Origin: an uncultured Desulfovibrio sp.
GTDB taxonomy: Bacteria; Desulfobacterota; Desulfovibrionia; Desulfovibrionales; Desulfovibrionaceae
Length of the DNA: 6,015 bases
Reading direction: 5' to 3'
NCBI GenBank assembly: GCA_945871415.1
Contig: CAMBWG010000149.1
Coordinates: forward strand, 1 to 6,015
Shown here piece after piece: positions 5,632 through 6,015 of the stretch (its first letter is position 1; the number at the start of each line of letters is the position of its first letter). The translations under genes were made by a program, and so were the position numbers. The notes below the pieces were generated by a model. That model had not been told where the DNA came from. It searched no databases and saw nothing but the letters and a program-made list of their open reading frames with translations.

Positions 5632-5780
5632 TAGAGCATTTTCAGTTTGAAATGCTTCGCATTTCAAACCATACGGCCTGTCGTTTCGCGGAAAAAGCGC
5701 GGTTTTTCCGCTCACTCTGGGCCGGGCGGCGCCGTGCCGCCGCCTCGCGTTTCACCCTTTTTCAAAGCTGAAACGCTCTA
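5632..5780. repeat. Family 1 inverted-end repeat, complete long copy
   Basis: A 149-bp element running TAGAGC...GCTCTA. The left end GAGCATTTTCAGTTTGAAA is a near match to the reverse complement of the right end TTTCAAAGCTGAAACGCTC. It has three hairpins in a row: GTTTGAAATGC/GCATTTCAAAC (5645-5655, 5659-5669), GCGGAAAAA/TTTTTCCGC (5688-5696, 5703-5711) and GGCGGCG/CGCCGCC (5725-5731, 5738-5744). TA flanks both ends, as expected of a TA target duplication. It contains no gene. Confidence 0.85.
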
Positions 5781-5790
5781 TCCGCAGCTT

Positions 5791-5895
5791 GCCCGGGGAA
5801 GGGAAAAAATTTTTGCCGGTTGGGGATCCCGCTTCTGTATCACAACGGGCGCGGCCTGCAGTCACCATCCGGCCGCTGTCGGCGCGAAAGAGCCG
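5791..5895. repeat. Family 2 repeat, diverged copy C
   Basis: CCGGGGAAGGGAAAAAATTT near 5792 parallels the left end of copy B, and AACGGGCGCGGCCTGC (5844-5859) with CCATCCGGCCGCTG (5865-5878) parallels the shared core of copies A and B. The right boundary is uncertain. The copy is more diverged than A and B and shows no gene. Confidence 0.5.
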
Positions 5896-5934
5896 GCCAG
5901 AGGTCGTCTCCTCCGAGGGCAGCGGAAAATGCAG

Positions 5935-5968
5935 CAAGGGCATGCCGGGAAACGTCGGCATGCCCTTG
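5935..5968. terminator. Perfect 13-bp stem-loop, terminator-like
   Basis: CAAGGGCATGCCG (5935-5947) pairs exactly with CGGCATGCCCTTG (5956-5968) around GGAAACGT. No T run follows on the + strand. On the - strand the stem is followed by CTGCATTTTCC, a weak T-rich tail. It could end a transcript coming from a gene beyond the right edge, or be an isolated structural repeat. Confidence 0.45.
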
Positions 5969-5998
5969 TACTGTGTGAGCCTGTCTCTGTCGGTATAT

Positions 5999-6015
5999 CA
6001 GAGCATTTTCAGTTT
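5999..6015. repeat. Family 1 repeat, left end cut by the window edge
   Basis: AGAGCATTTTCAGTTT at 6000-6015 is identical to 5633-5648, the left end of the copy after tpx, and is in the same orientation. The base before it makes CA rather than TA, as at the right end of the copy after rho. The rest lies outside the window. Confidence 0.75.

Overview
The window looks like a chromosomal housekeeping segment from a Desulfovibrio-type sulfate or sulfite reducer (Desulfovibrionaceae, former Deltaproteobacteria). That assignment is an inference from the pth / carD-like / rho gene order, the sequence character of the proteins and the GC-rich code with many structured intergenic repeats. No taxonomic marker such as rRNA is present. 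All five genes I can support are on the + strand; I found no tRNA, rRNA, CRISPR array or transposase gene.

Layout: 1-852 is the 3' part of an alpha/beta hydrolase gene whose start lies before the window. 997-1596 is pth (peptidyl-tRNA hydrolase). 1597-2579 is a 983-base stretch without a convincing gene. It holds two copies of one repeat family (1606-1733 and 1920-2085), a small promoter-plus-terminator unit between them (1774-1893), an AT-rich block with promoter candidates, and a potentially structured leader running into the next gene. 2580-3092 encodes a CarD/CdnL-type RNA polymerase-binding regulator, followed after 122 bases by rho (3215-4540). 4838-5341 is tpx (thiol peroxidase), with its own promoter/operator-like region. 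5342-6015 is again gene-free and packed with hairpins and repeats.

Functionally, the centre of the window pairs two global transcription factors: CarD acts on initiation and Rho on termination. Pth recycles stalled peptidyl-tRNAs, and Tpx removes peroxides, fitting an anaerobe that meets oxygen.

The main unexplained content is the intergenic DNA. Family 1 (850-940, 4538-4682, 5632-5780, the cut copy at 5999-6015 and a fragment at 2234-2251) has terminal inverted repeats GAGC...GCTC, flanking TA dinucleotides and internal hairpins, one with a compensatory base change. Two copies begin inside the stop codon of the upstream gene. Family 2 (1606-1733, 1920-2085, about 5791-5895) shares a GC-rich core and GGGGAAG-type ends. 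Both look like short non-autonomous repeats that may have been recruited as gene-end structures.
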